Source of the DNA: Telmatactis stephensoni
Lineage: Eukaryota; Cnidaria; Anthozoa; Actiniaria; Isophelliidae
Length of the DNA stretch: 64,000 bases
Assembly: GCA_029948255.1 (NCBI GenBank)
Contig: JALIZF010000932.1
Location: forward strand, 38,714 to 102,713
Direction of reading: 5' to 3'
The notes beneath the pieces were generated by a model. The model searched no databases. It was not told where the DNA came from and was given only the letters and a program-made list of their open reading frames with translations. Below are positions 32,645-44,269 of this stretch, in pieces; the stretch's first letter is position 1; each line of letters opens with the position of its first letter. The position numbers and the translations under genes were made by a program.

Positions 32645-34585
32645 TATTGACAAAAGCTAATTTGGCAAAACCCGCTTGAGTGCTTTGAGTTCTCAAGAGT
32701 TCTCATGTCAGATTTTGAAAATTGTATTAATGTGTTTATTATAGATGCTAATGCTCAAAATATGCAAAGTGTAAATGGTATCATAGGATTTAATGATATC
32801 AAGTTTCGGTCGAGTTGGAAACTACTCGGTCAAAATGCTAGATCCGCCCCTGAATATAATAATCAATTTTCTCAGTTAACAAAGTTTTTTCTCGTGCCTG
32901 GTGTCGGCTGGGTGGTTTCGTTGTTTTAGCATACATATCACAGGGGTGAGGGCAGGAGCAGACTCTTCCCATAACTCAACTAATGCGATGAATTAATGAG
33001 TATGCAGTGAAGATGTGTTACTATTCGATACAAAGGAGCCAAAACTACGGCTTATTGAATCAGTGTACTCTTATACTTGCTCTACACAATTTGAACTCTG
33101 TTCACTCCTTGGGTTTCCTGTGGTAATAGAAGCGCTCACACACCTCTAGTTGATACAAAGGAGCGAAGAATGCGACTTTAGTATTCAATCAGTCTAGAAG
33201 TTGTTGCTGCCCTGGTTGCTGCCTTTATTGTGATCATTTCTCTCTCGTAACAAAATCTCTAAAACATGCATGGCCAGTAAAAATGGCGGCGTGTATCGCA
33301 GTTATGAAGTAAAGATGAAACTGAAACAATTATAAAAAGATTGGAATTGTAAAACGCTCTAGACAAGTACACTAATTAGTCTAATTATTATATTTGACCG
33401 TTAGTACAGCATTTAGTAAAACCTGCTAAGTTTTGTGTTACGCCACAATAAAACTGTAGCACGTCATATTTGAGAATGTTTCAGAGATGATCGAGTTATA
33501 TTTGATTTTGATTTTTATCATTTTTATTATTTGTTTTGTTTTTGTTTTATTAGAGTTTTACTGAGCTTATTTGTCACAAATCGCCTTACGGTAATAATTA
33601 AGGATTTCGTCAAGTTACGCACACTAGAAGTCAAAGTGGACGTTAACGTTGTCACAGCAAAATGGGCGTGTCTGAGCGCGTAACTCGAGCTCTGTAACTC
33701 GGAAATCGTATTCGAAAAAACCCGACCTCGATCGGTATACCTCCAGTTCCAACCGTTAATCTTTCTCTCGCCCTTATTGCCGTTCACTCGCCCAGCGGGT
33801 TAATTGAACTATTCCGGTCAACGGATGGGTAGAATAGTATATACAGGTAATCTCATTAACGTTGTCCAGAGAATAAGACATTTAGACTATTCCAGTTACA
33901 CGTGTCTCATTAAATATTCATCATTCTAGTGCATTCACAAAGAGTCGGCATCGAGTTTTCGTTTTCATTAGCCCTGTAAAGCTGTGAATTCCCCGTAAAC
34001 AAACTATATTTCAAGCTAGAAACGAATATTTAATGAGGCACGTGATAATTGGTATAGACTAAATATCTTTTTGATCTGGACAACGTTATTGAGATTGGAT
34101 GTATTTAGGGACTTACAATATATTACTATACTGTTTGCTTTTGTTTGCTCTCAAAGAGCTCTTAAAGAAATATTTCAGCAGACTGCTTTCCTTTGCCTTC
34201 ACTGACCCTTTGCATAATACTGCTAATTATATGTAGATGTACCTCTTGCCTCACTTTGGCGCAGCTAAACAATGACATGGTTAGGTGATTCTTTTGTTTT
34301 ACTGAGCCAAAGTGAGGCGAAGGGTGTATCTGCATATTATTAGTAGCTTTATGCAAAGGGTTTATAACTTCAGTTTTAGTTTTCGTTCAAGCGAAAGTCA
34401 CCAGTCAATCAGTCAGTTTTGGGGATTCGTTTCATCGCCAACGCTTGTTTTGTGCGATATTTTGTGGAAGACGCGGAATATTTAGATATTTCACTTTCTT
34501 TAAGAGCCTACAACTTCCCGGTCCTCATAACAGCCAAAGAGCTTGTAATTAATGTAGCAGTTTATATATCAGTGAGGAAATCAAA

Positions 34586-34780
34586 ATGTATATTTACTAC
34601 AAGTGGACTATGATAATGCTTGGATTGTGGACTCAAGCACCGACAGGCTCGACTGCTTCAAAACAACCACAAAACGATGAAGGTAAAAGAATCGCTTACA
34701 AATCGTTGTTTTTCGAAAAAGAAGAAAATCGTATTCAGTTCCCAGCACAGTTGACACACAATCTACAAAGCAAGTGCTGA
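34586..34780 (+). CDS. Small peptide with signal-like N-terminus, S2a copy (64 aa)
   Basis: Same translated product as the S1a copy at 20195-20389. Confidence 0.35.
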   Translation: MYIYYKWTMIMLGLWTQAPTGSTASKQPQNDEGKRIAYKSLFFEKEENRIQFPAQLTHNLQSKC

Positions 34781-35491
34781 ATGAAACATCTTTTTGAATA
34801 GGAAGTTTCATCTTTGTACTTAAATTTTGTCGTTCCAATTCACTTTATTCTAGATACGTAGAATAAGTCAAAATGTGACTATCTCCTAGTATTAGTGAAA
34901 ACTACTTTTAAGAGTAAAGTTATCGAAGTATCGAACGGTGGTGAGAACACCAGTCACGTCACCTGACTTCGTCTCGTAGCGTAATTTTTGTCCTCACAAC
35001 ATTTTGACCAGTCATTATTAGACGTCAACTATCACAATACCTTTTTTAATTAAACAAAAATCGTATTCGAAAAAAAACGACCTCGATCGGTATACCTCCA
35101 GTTCCAACCGTTAATCTTTCTCTCGCCCTTATTGCCGTTCACTCGCGCATCGGGTGAATTGAACTATTCCGGTCAACGGATGGGTAGAAAAGTCTAAACG
35201 TCAATTTTTACTGATCTGCACAACATTAATGAGATTGGATGTATTTAGGGACTTACAATGTATTACTATTCCGTCTTCCAAGAAATAATGCACAAAATAA
35301 GCGTCAGCGATGAAACGAATCTCAAAAATCATGGCTGGTGACTTTCGCTTGACGAAAACCAAAACTGAAGTTATAGACCCTTTGAATAAAGCCATTTGAA
35401 TATTTCACATTCTTTAAGAGCCTACAAATTTCTAATAACAGCCAAAAAGCTTGCAATTAATGTAGCAGTTTACCAGTGAAAAAAAATCAAA

Positions 35492-35719
35492 ATGTATGTT
35501 TACTACAAGTGGACTATGATAATGCTTTCATTGTGGACTCAAACACCGACAGGCTCGACAGCAGTTCAAAACAACCACGAAACGATGAAGGTAAAAGAAA
35601 CGCTTTCTATTGAAGGTTTTCGAAAAACAAGTATTGCTTTGAGAGAAAATTGTATTCAGTTCCCAGCACAGTTGACCCGCCCACAATCTACCAAGCAAGT
35701 AGATGAAATATCCTTTTGA
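35492..35719 (+). CDS. Small peptide with signal-like N-terminus, S2b variant (75 aa)
   Basis: Starts MYVYYKWTMIMLSLWTQTPT and shares the N-terminal ~24 residues and the CIQFPAQLT block with the a-form. The middle differs (VQNNHETMKVKETLSIEGF) and the tail is longer. The N-terminus is better preserved than the rest between a and b forms, as expected if the leader matters. Function unknown. Confidence 0.35.
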   Translation: MYVYYKWTMIMLSLWTQTPTGSTAVQNNHETMKVKETLSIEGFRKTSIALRENCIQFPAQLTRPQSTKQVDEISF

Positions 35720-36115
35720 ATAGAAAGTTTTATCTTCGTACTTAGTTTTTGTCGTGAGTCCAAGTCACTGTATATTTATTTATACAGTTATTTATTTATT
35801 TATAGTTCAGTATTATTATTATTTCATTATATTGTTCTTTATGTTATACACGGCTCCACACCACAAGCTGTATAGCTTTAAAAACTAAGCGTGTTTAAGG
35901 TGGCTCGATATAGTTTTTGTTATTGACAATGCTTCCGTTTTTCACTTCACGCGGAAAGAGGGCAGCTCTAAACAAGGGACTACATGGGCAATAAACTACA
36001 CACTAAGGCAAAGAAATTAAGGTACTTTTTGAATAAATTACAAACAATTCAATAAATGAAATTTATTGATTAGCTTATTAAGTGATACGTTTACCCTAGT
36101 TTTCACGAGACTCTC

Positions 36116-37775
36116 ACGATGGTCAAAATGCTTTGATTTTCTCCATCTTGATTCACAAATTTTTGTAGAACTGCCTGATTGTAACGAAACTTGTCATCAA
36201 GGTAGTTTGAGCAAATCCACATTTAACAAACTTGATGGCTCACTTGCGACTGTCATGGTGACGTCATAAATGACGTACAAATTTGGCGCCAAAATTAAGA
36301 ATTTTGAAATTGATTTTACTAATCATCCAAAATTGTTCTTTGGTCAAAATGATGCATTCCAGTGAAAACCCCATGTAAATCCGATAAATGGTTCAAAAGT
36401 TATGACTGATTAAAGAAATTTGAATTTCCCGCCAAAATTGATAGAGATTACCATATATGGTCAAGACAACACCATATATGGTCAAAATTTAGGTTATTTC
36501 TAACTCTAAAAATATAATCAAAGCCAGATGGAAACAAAGTAAATAATGCATTAAAACAATTAAATTTGTAGTTTTTTTGACTTGAGAACTTTGGTGTCAC
36601 GTGGAGTATTACATCATTTCCTTATACATATGATGTAATATATATAAGGAAATGAAGTATTACTCCACGTGACACAAAAGTTCCCAAGTCAAAAAAACTA
36701 CAAATTTGTTTTAATGCATTATTCACTTTGTTTCAAACTGACTCAAACTGACTGATTAAATTGTCAGAGTTAGAAATACCCTAAATTTTTGGCCATATAT
36801 GGTGAATTCCATACATTTTTGCTTATTTGGCGGGAAATTTGAAATATTTAAAAAGGAATATTTTTTGAACCAATTATCGGATTTACATGGGGTTTTCACT
36901 GAAATGCATCATTTTGACCAAAGAACATTTTTGGATAGTTAGTAAAATCAATTTCAAAAAAAGTTTGGCGCCAAATTTCTACGTCATTTATGACGTCAAC
37001 ATGATAGTCCCAAGTGAGCCATAGAGTTTGTTAAATGTGGACTACCTTATTCTCCTTCAGTATTTTCGCAAGGACTTAAATTTCGTGAAAATTTTCTCGG
37101 CACACTTCGTGGAACTTTAATTTCGCGGTAGCGCGGAGAAAAATTGTGTTTCATGGAATTTAATTTCGCGAAATTGACGATTAAGTGACTAAAATTTTCC
37201 TTTTGTACAAAAACAAATGTACGTTAATCAACAATTGTAACAAAACCTATATGCTGTCCCTTAGCGGCAGCTGTATTCCTCTAAAGTCAGTCTTACAGAG
37301 GTAATCAAAAAGTCTTCTTTTTAGTTCCGAGTATCGAGAGTATCGTTACAGGTCCTTTCTAGGAGATCTCAAAAGAAACTTTTAATGAATCCTCAGGGGA
37401 AAGACTAAACGATAATAGTTGGGCGAATCTTGACACTGATTAACATCTAAAGTTGATAGATGATAGTTCCTTGTACTAACAGCTTGTGTTAAAAATTGTT
37501 TAGGACCCTTGAAAACACAAATACATGATTTTTCTATGTCCATTAAATTTCGCGAGATCAAAGTTCGCGGTCGTTATTTTTCGCGGATCTTTAAGTTCTT
37601 GAATTTTTTAAAATCGCGAAAATCAAATCGCGAATTTAAGAACCCGCGAAAATTAAGGAGAATGGGTACCTCAAACTACCTTCATGACAAGTTTCGTTGC
37701 ATGCATACATGACATTCTTGAGCATTCTACAAATGTTTGTTGACCCGAGTTGGAGGAAAGCATAGCCGTTTTGAC
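36116..37775. mobile_element. Long foldback element carrying E2F, CRE and CArG motifs
   Basis: Arms from about 36116 (CACGATGGTCAAAATG) and back to about 37775 (TTTTGACCATCGTG) pair around a centre near 36640 (CCTTATACATATGATGTAAT). The right arm is interrupted at 37049-37674. The arms hold TTTGGCGCCAAA (36282-36293, 36964-36975), TGACGTCA (36259-36266, 36991-36998) and CCATATATGG (36451, 36472, 36793). It has no coding capacity. Confidence 0.75.
37049..37674. mobile_element. 626-bp insertion with 8-bp target duplication
   Basis: Flanked by ACTACCTT on both sides (37041-37048 and 37675-37682); the empty site is at 63541-63548 in the second unit. Near-terminal inverted repeats read ATTCTCCTT...TTTTCGC and GCGAAAATTAAGGAGAAT, and the interior is rich in TTTCGCG motifs. 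An 8-bp duplication fits hAT-like or similar elements. Confidence 0.75.
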
Positions 37776-38404
37776 CATCGTGTTTATCACAACGATTTTT
37801 TCCTGTCAGTAGATAAACTGAGTTCAAGGTTTTGTTTTTTGTCAGTTTCAGTGTAATTGGTGTTACCATGGCAACGATATAAAAATACGGCTGAAATCAG
37901 TTTTTCTGAAATATCTCCGGCACCCAAATACTATGTAACAAAGTACATACCAAGGTAAAGTAGATAACATAGAATTAAAACTCTTTGATTGAAGTGATTT
38001 GGAATAAAGGACTGGAAATTGGCAAATTTGCATTATTTATGTTTTTCGCGAATTATTCGGAAGCGGTTTGATAAAATGTTTTGAATTTATCCTTAATTTT
38101 TTTGTTTTAGTTTGTAGTTTTATTGTCCATATAGTCCCTTGTCTAGAGCTGCTCGAGTTCGAAGTATATTTTAGAAAACTTGATTTCAGCCATCCGGCTT
38201 TGTTTACTGTCGCTATGGCAAAATCGAAGTAAAATAGACAAAAATATAAACTTTGACTTAAGTCCAATAACTAGCTAAGTGTAAAAACCGTTTAGATTGG
38301 TCAAGAGTAAGTTGCTCAATTCGTGGAGTGAAAAAACGGAAGCGCGGTCAATAAAAAACTATATCGAGACACCTTAATACAGTTTATTATTTATTATTCT
38401 AACA

Positions 38405-38530
38405 GATACACAGAAGACGTCAAAATGTGGTGAAAACAACAGTGACGTCACCTGACTTCGTCTCGTAGCGTAATTTTTGTCCTCACAACATTTTGACCTG
38501 TCATCATTGGACGTCAACTATCTTTTTTGA
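38405..38530. repeat. Partial S-module tail
   Basis: Matches 20545-20655 of S1 (CACCTGACTTCGTCTCGTAG and following), so sequence between S2 and here was inserted into or next to an older S copy. Confidence 0.7.
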
Positions 38531-39147
38531 TTAACCAAAAATTGCGCGGGTTGCGCTTGAATCTAAAAACTTATAAAGCTTGATCTTTCATAAAACAAGC
38601 CATATTTATTTCTATAGATAATTAATCACACGATTTCGATTTGAATTTGGAATTTATTCTTAAGAATGTGTTTTTAAAAGATTCTCAAAATTACACGAGC
38701 CCGTAGTGCAAGGTGATTACCTTTTGATAATATAATATACTGACATGAAAAAAAATCTAGAAAATAAACGGCGTTTTTTTTTCAAGAAAGACGAATAAAT
38801 AACGTACGTCAGTATACGTCGGGCACGAAAATCATTTGAAAATTTTCTTTTGTTTAAATGACAACCGTATCCTCAAAGTTTTTGCCATTTTTTCAAACAT
38901 ACGTGTTCTTTAATGGCTGCAAAAATCCTGCTAAATGTTTACAATAGCAGAATAAGGAAAAATTTGATCTTAACATGCTGTTTTGGAGCTATAAATTCTA
39001 ATGTATATGTGCACTGTTTTGAGGCTTTTCTGCACTGCGTTACACTTCAACTGCACTGTTCTCGACCAATCAGAATCGAGTAATTTTTTCTCATGCATAC
39101 TGTTATTACCTTTCAGCAATCTTTTCTTTACTTTCATTTTTCATCAG

Positions 39148-42100
39148 AAGTTCAACGTGTGTACGTATCCCAAAGCAGAGGAAGTGACAGCCAATCATGT
39201 GGTTCAGAATTCAACCCTTGTAAAACCATCGTTATGGGTGTATGGAGGGTACAACACGAAGGTCATGTCTACGTTGATGGTACTGGATCAGATACCACTC
39301 CATACATTTGCAAGTCATCTACTTTGGAGTTGGAAGGAATTTATTCCAACAAGAGTATGGTTATTGTTGGTGTCCAGGCAATACCACACGTTAAATGCCA
39401 GGAAGAGTATGATATAAGATTTTTTCCGTCTCTGCTCCATCAAAACAACACAAACGTGAAATTAACTAACCTACAATTTCTAAACACTTGTGTGTCTGCT
39501 GAAGACGTGAACCTTTCTATTGATAACTGTACATTTATTGATGCATTTCAAGCTGTAAGTCTATTCCAAAAGACAAAAGCCATTACCTTTTCGTTTAATA
39601 ACTCACTATGCGTGAATGTAAGTTCCTGTATAGCAATAAGGATAACCCAAAGAGTAACACCATTAAACAGTTTATCCATCTCTGTGTCAAACAGTGAAGT
39701 CAAATATTCTTGGGGAACCCAGTACGCACCATCCGGGATCGGTGTCGCGTCAATAGGTGAATACGATCCAGGGTCAATATCATGTCATATTTCCCTCAAA
39801 AATGTCAACTTCACACGTAACATCCTCGGGCCACATGGTTTGATAGGGATTTTCTTAAAGAAAGGATTTACATCGTTGCAGCTTGAGAATGTTGTGTTCT
39901 TAGAAAGCAAAACTCCAGTTCCAGTGGATACCATGATCTCTGTCTTCAGTTACAAACACGATATGATTCTTAACAACACAAAGTTTCTTCAGAATTACCT
40001 GCAGAGTCGGTGTGGAGCTATACAAGTAGAAACTGAACACAAAGGCAGTCTGTACATTATACACAGTCTTTTTGAAAAGTTCCAAATTAAATCTAAAAAC
40101 GCAAATAACAAGCCAATGGTGTTAGTTTGGAGTTGTAGACATGACAGTGAGGTGTACATAGAACATGCTATTTTTAGAGACAACTTTTTGAATGGTCCCG
40201 TTGCATGCTGGATCGCGCTAATCAGTGAACGAATTGCAACGGTAACAATTTTAGATGTGATACTGAAGAACAACTCACTCGTAACCCCGAAGGGGGGAAG
40301 CGCCATCACGTTGTTCGCGTCGATATTACGACAGTTAACAATTAAAAACACAGAGTTTGATTCCGTGAACATCACAAATATTTATGGTGGTGGGTGTCTG
40401 CTGGTGTTCGCAATTCAAATTTTAAATGCCCTTCTTCGTAATGTTACATTTAAACATTGTTACAGTCGTAGTAATGAATTAAGTGCTGCTCTGGCTATTA
40501 CCTCATTGCAACCGGCATTCGAACATGGCAATATAACAATTGAGTCTTGTGTGTTTTTTGACAACAAGGCTCCAAGAGGAGAAGCGGGAGCTATTTTCAT
40601 CAAAATCGAGTCCAAAGATTCTGTCAAAGAACCTGGGTGTATTAAACCGGGGCAGAAAAGCCCGTTTCCCAGGGAAGTGTGGAATTACAGTACTTTCGTG
40701 ACAATAAAGAACACAGTATTTGCCAATAACATTGCTCTGGCAGGAGGGGCATTGACCTTATCGAATGGAAGCTATACTTTACAAAATTGTTCCTTCATCG
40801 ACAATTTTGCAAAAATCCGAGGAGGACATATCTACATACCTGGAACAGATTCCACCAGTCTAAAAATACTCGACTCGTTATTTCAGCAGAAGCATTCTTC
40901 AATGAAGATACGGCTCCCAAAAAAGAATACGACTTTTGACATTATATCGTTTATCGATTTCCAAAGTGGAGGTCCATTAATAATATTGAATTCAGCATTG
41001 GAATTCGAGGCACCTTCAGGGAAGTCAAAAACCTTAGTAACCGTATCTAAGGCCAATTATGTGAATTTTGGTAAAAATAACCAAACAATTCTGACATGTC
41101 CAGCTGGTAGCGAATTAGATGTTCGCCATTTAGAAGCCCAAATCGGGAAAGTAACACCAATATCATTATATGACTGCATTATTGCATTAAATGTCATGCA
41201 GCTTTCTTGTAAACCGTGTGGGATTGGGTCCTACAGTATACAACATGGCCAGAGCCTTGGAGCAAATATGGACAGCGGTTTCAAGTGCTTGCCATGCCCA
41301 TTTGGAGCTGATTGTTTAGGTAAAATATCAGCAAGACAAAACTTTTGGGGATACAAAGTTCAAGACAATCCACCAGCACTTAAATTTATTCTTTGTCCAT
41401 TGGGATACTGCAAACAACCCGACAAACACGACTTTGTTGATTACAATAGTTGTCAAGGCAACAGAGCTGGACCACTCTGCGGTGAGTGTCAAGAAAATTA
41501 CTCTGAAACTCTCCTTTCGACATCGTGCCTTCCTCGAGACGAATGCCAAGACACGTGGTTTTGGGGCGTGGTCGTTGTCATGGTGATGTTGATTGCTTTG
41601 TTCTTCATTTATAAGCCAAGGCTTGAGCGCATGCTGAAGAGTCACATCCTGTGGTTCAGAAGCAACACAAGACACGACGATGAACAAGTCCAATCCGAGG
41701 ACAAACATAGTAGTGGCTATTTAAAAATCGTTTCCTACTTTTATCAAGTGGTTAATATTCTTTTAATTACCACTTCGTACGACAGCATTGTTGAGAAGTA
41801 TCACATGCAACCTATGATGGGACTTTTTAACTTTGAAATGCGCATCTCCTTACGTGGTTTCTTATGTCCTTTCGTTGGGCTTACTGTGGTAACTAAGCAA
41901 CTGTTCCATGCATGTCCAGTATTTGGTGCTCTCTTGACAATTGCTCTCTTCTACAGCTGTCATTATCTACTAAACAAGTGTAGATCAAAATCCCCTCCAT
42001 CACTTGGACCTTATCTTGGTGCTGTCTTGGAGACGCTGTTGCTAGGATACGCCGTGCTTGCCAAAACAGCTCTCAAACTCTTGCGTTGTACGTCACTTGG

Positions 42101-42890
42101 TGAAGAGAAGCGGTTGTTCATTGCTGGTAACGTGTTGTGTTACCAATGGTGGCAGTATGTGCTGATGGTGTTTGTGGTGGTATCAGTTGTTCCTTTCATC
42201 GTTACCTTAGCGCTGGGATCCAAATGGCTTTATAAAGGCTCTATTTCTATCAAGGAATTCTTCGTTGCTTGTGCTCTTCCCTTACCCTATCTGATGTACA
42301 AATTCATGTGCTTTTTGTGTGGACGTAAAGAACAAAGGCCAGAAGCTCCTGAGTGGAAATCGTCAGTCACTGCCGTCCTGTACGGTCCGTTTCGTGAACC
42401 GCAAGACAATACTACTGGTGCTATCTACTGGGAAAGTATTCTGATATTCAGACGTCTGGTTCTCATCGGAATTTCCACTTTTGTCACTGATCCACTTTCA
42501 AAGGAGCTTTTATTAACTCTTTCTTGTGTTTTAATCCTCTTTCATCACACCATTGTACGTCCATTCCGTAGCCAAGCAAGTAATATCGCTGAGATGGTTT
42601 CTTTGATTGCCTTAATTGTCATAGCAACAATAAATACCTTCAACGCTAGTTTTCTTTCCACTGGTCAAGTTCCACAAGGTCCACTCAAGTCAACTGTAGA
42701 CCTTTTAAACTGGATTCAAGTCATAATTTTATCCATGCTTCCATTACTTTGTAGCATTGTTGTAGCCGTGGTCATGGTTTCTCAGCTTGTTCGACTTGTT
42801 GCCAAAGCCTGGAGTTTTGTCACGCGTTCTTGTTTGAAGTCACGCGATGAGAGCAGACATTTACTAGACACCAGTTCTTTGGAAAACTGA
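39148..42890 (+). CDS. Beta-helix, Cys-rich, multi-pass membrane protein, copy 2
   Basis: A 3.74-kb open exon. I place its start at the acceptor after a pyrimidine tract (TTTTTCATCAG|AAGTTC). An in-frame ATG at 39093 exists, but its leader is a poor signal peptide, so an upstream signal exon is likely and unseen. Counting from 39093: residues 30-650 are beta-helix repeats (N-x-TF, GGAL, NCSFIDN), as in pectin-lyase-fold and Pmp-like surface proteins; 669-820 are Cys-rich, EGF-like (CKPCGIGSYS, GPLCGECQENY); 821-1245 hold about ten membrane spans (first WFWGVVVVMVMLIALFFIY). The tail ends DTSSLEN. It is likely a cell-surface receptor-like or adhesive protein; ligand and signalling are unknown. 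The family is large in anthozoans. It is the middle member of a tandem array, with a truncated copy upstream and probably another copy just past 64000. Confidence 0.8.
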
Positions 42891-44269
42891 GCTCCCAACA
42901 CGTGAACATAGCTGTTGTGGCAGCAGAACTGTAGTTGAAGATCACTGATTGAAGATCAGTAGTTGAAGAGCACTGATTTCAGCTTATATGGAGATTGCTC
43001 AGAAGTATGAGAAGTACTTGAACAAGACTATTACTTATATTTATATATTTATCTGAATGTCGGGTCGGTATTTTCCCCAGGGAGGTACTCCTGTAGAAAA
43101 ACATCGAAGATGCTTTCGTACCTTTCCAAATGTATTCATTAATGATACAACCAGCATCCCTGGGATCGGCACTCGGGTTCTCCACAAAATCATGTCAGAC
43201 TGACTAACAGTGTTTGTAGAGCATGGCATCTTTATTAGCTAGACGTTCTATCGAATTTGTTTTTTCCCGAAGGAGGTACGCTTGTATAGATCTCGCGTTT
43301 TTCAAAATGTATCCTTAATTGTATCGGTACATGACAGTATGACAGTATGGCTCGCTCACTAACTGTGTTGGTATAGTATGGGATTTTTATTAGACTTTCC
43401 AGCACTTATTTTACAGTTTGTAGTCATGATGTCGACATAAATCTATAAGCTAGAAAGTACTCATATTTGTAGTGAAAATTAGTATAAGCAACTGAATAAC
43501 GACTAAATAAAACCGGTTAAGACTAAAAAACATTCTAGGATATTTTAGGATATTTATAGGAGCAAGGATGGCACAGTTGGTTAGTGCGCGGCCTTCGGTG
43601 AGAGAGGTCCCGAGTTCGATCCCCAGTGACTTCCCATCCTTGTTTCGACTTCTTTCCTTTCCGTGTAGCTTTAATTAGCTTTAAATACCCTTAAAACGGA
43701 GCACTGTTGGAGAGAGGGGGTAGAGGGCGCACCTTCGAACGCTTGATACATGAGCCTTTAGCTCGGGAGACTGGGCGCCACTCCCCACGGACTCGAAGTA
43801 AAAGAAATTACCTTGACCTTTAGGATGACCTTGATGCGCTTGAAATGCCTCCATTTTTATTCTAGCTTATACCAACGTACGAAGGTTTCCACTTGCCAAC
43901 TTAGATACCATCTAATGCAAAGTCTTCAAAGTAGGTGATAACACATTTCAGTCTTTGCCGGCTGAAAATATTATCATTCTGTCGTAAAAGAAGTTAACGT
44001 GAAGTACTACTAGTACTTGTAAAAAGTCAGAGAAAGCTAGTGATTAAAGCCAGTGACACCCGCTGCAGTTTTTCCACGCTGGCAACGCAGTTGTTTCAGA
44101 AAGAAAAATTTCAGCGCCTTTAATCACTCTGCAGCATTCAATACAAGTCATGCAATCATCAAACATTTTCTAAAGAAATCGTTGTAGACTGATTCCGTAA
44201 ATCGGTTTGTTCGCTGCTTTGGTTTTCCTGTGGTCGTCGCTCACTTTTTGAAGCGACCTATCTAACTAA
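42891..44269. other. 3' flank of gene copy 2
   Basis: Parallel to 17479-18619. It differs by a SINE at 43542-43820 and by scattered small indels; no gene seen. Confidence 0.6.
43542..43820 (+). mobile_element. tRNA-derived SINE, present only in unit 2
   Basis: The head has Pol III box A TGGCACAGTTGG (43569-43580) and box B GAGTTCGATCC (43612-43622) in a degenerate tRNA shape, and a ~200-bp tRNA-unrelated body follows. The equivalent site at 18133 (ATTCTAGGATGACC) lacks it. Flanking TAGGAT repeats suggest the target duplication. Confidence 0.8.

Larger units (their letters stand above)
21314..33024. repeat. Block E, 11.7-kb segment, copy 1
   Basis: It is flanked by S1 and S2 and is almost base-for-base repeated at 46203-57923. 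The left edge starts TAGTAGGAAAGTAAGAG, similar to the foldback transposon end, followed by a GC-rich stretch to ~21480 with repeated GTCACGC. No matching terminus is evident on the right. Contents are listed separately. Stretches 21760-22150, 27780-29050 and 29640-32160 hold no gene I can support. Confidence 0.8.
33025..35745. repeat. Module S, copy S2
   Basis: Starts TCGATACAAAGGAG where block E ends. It follows S1 closely through both subunits and, unlike S1, continues past the b-subunit end into GATGAAATATCCTTTTGAAT. The palindrome is at 34205-34361. Confidence 0.85.

Noticed and set aside
32705..32929. 74-codon ORF starting MSDFENCINV after the possible two-exon gene
   Set aside because: No domain, splice or promoter support, and the identical E' copy gives no evidence of selection.
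39001..39417. ORF overlapping the start of gene copy 2 in another frame
   Set aside because: The beta-helix frame continues for 1200 codons; this one is short and not conserved as protein. No good splice donor supports it as the signal exon.
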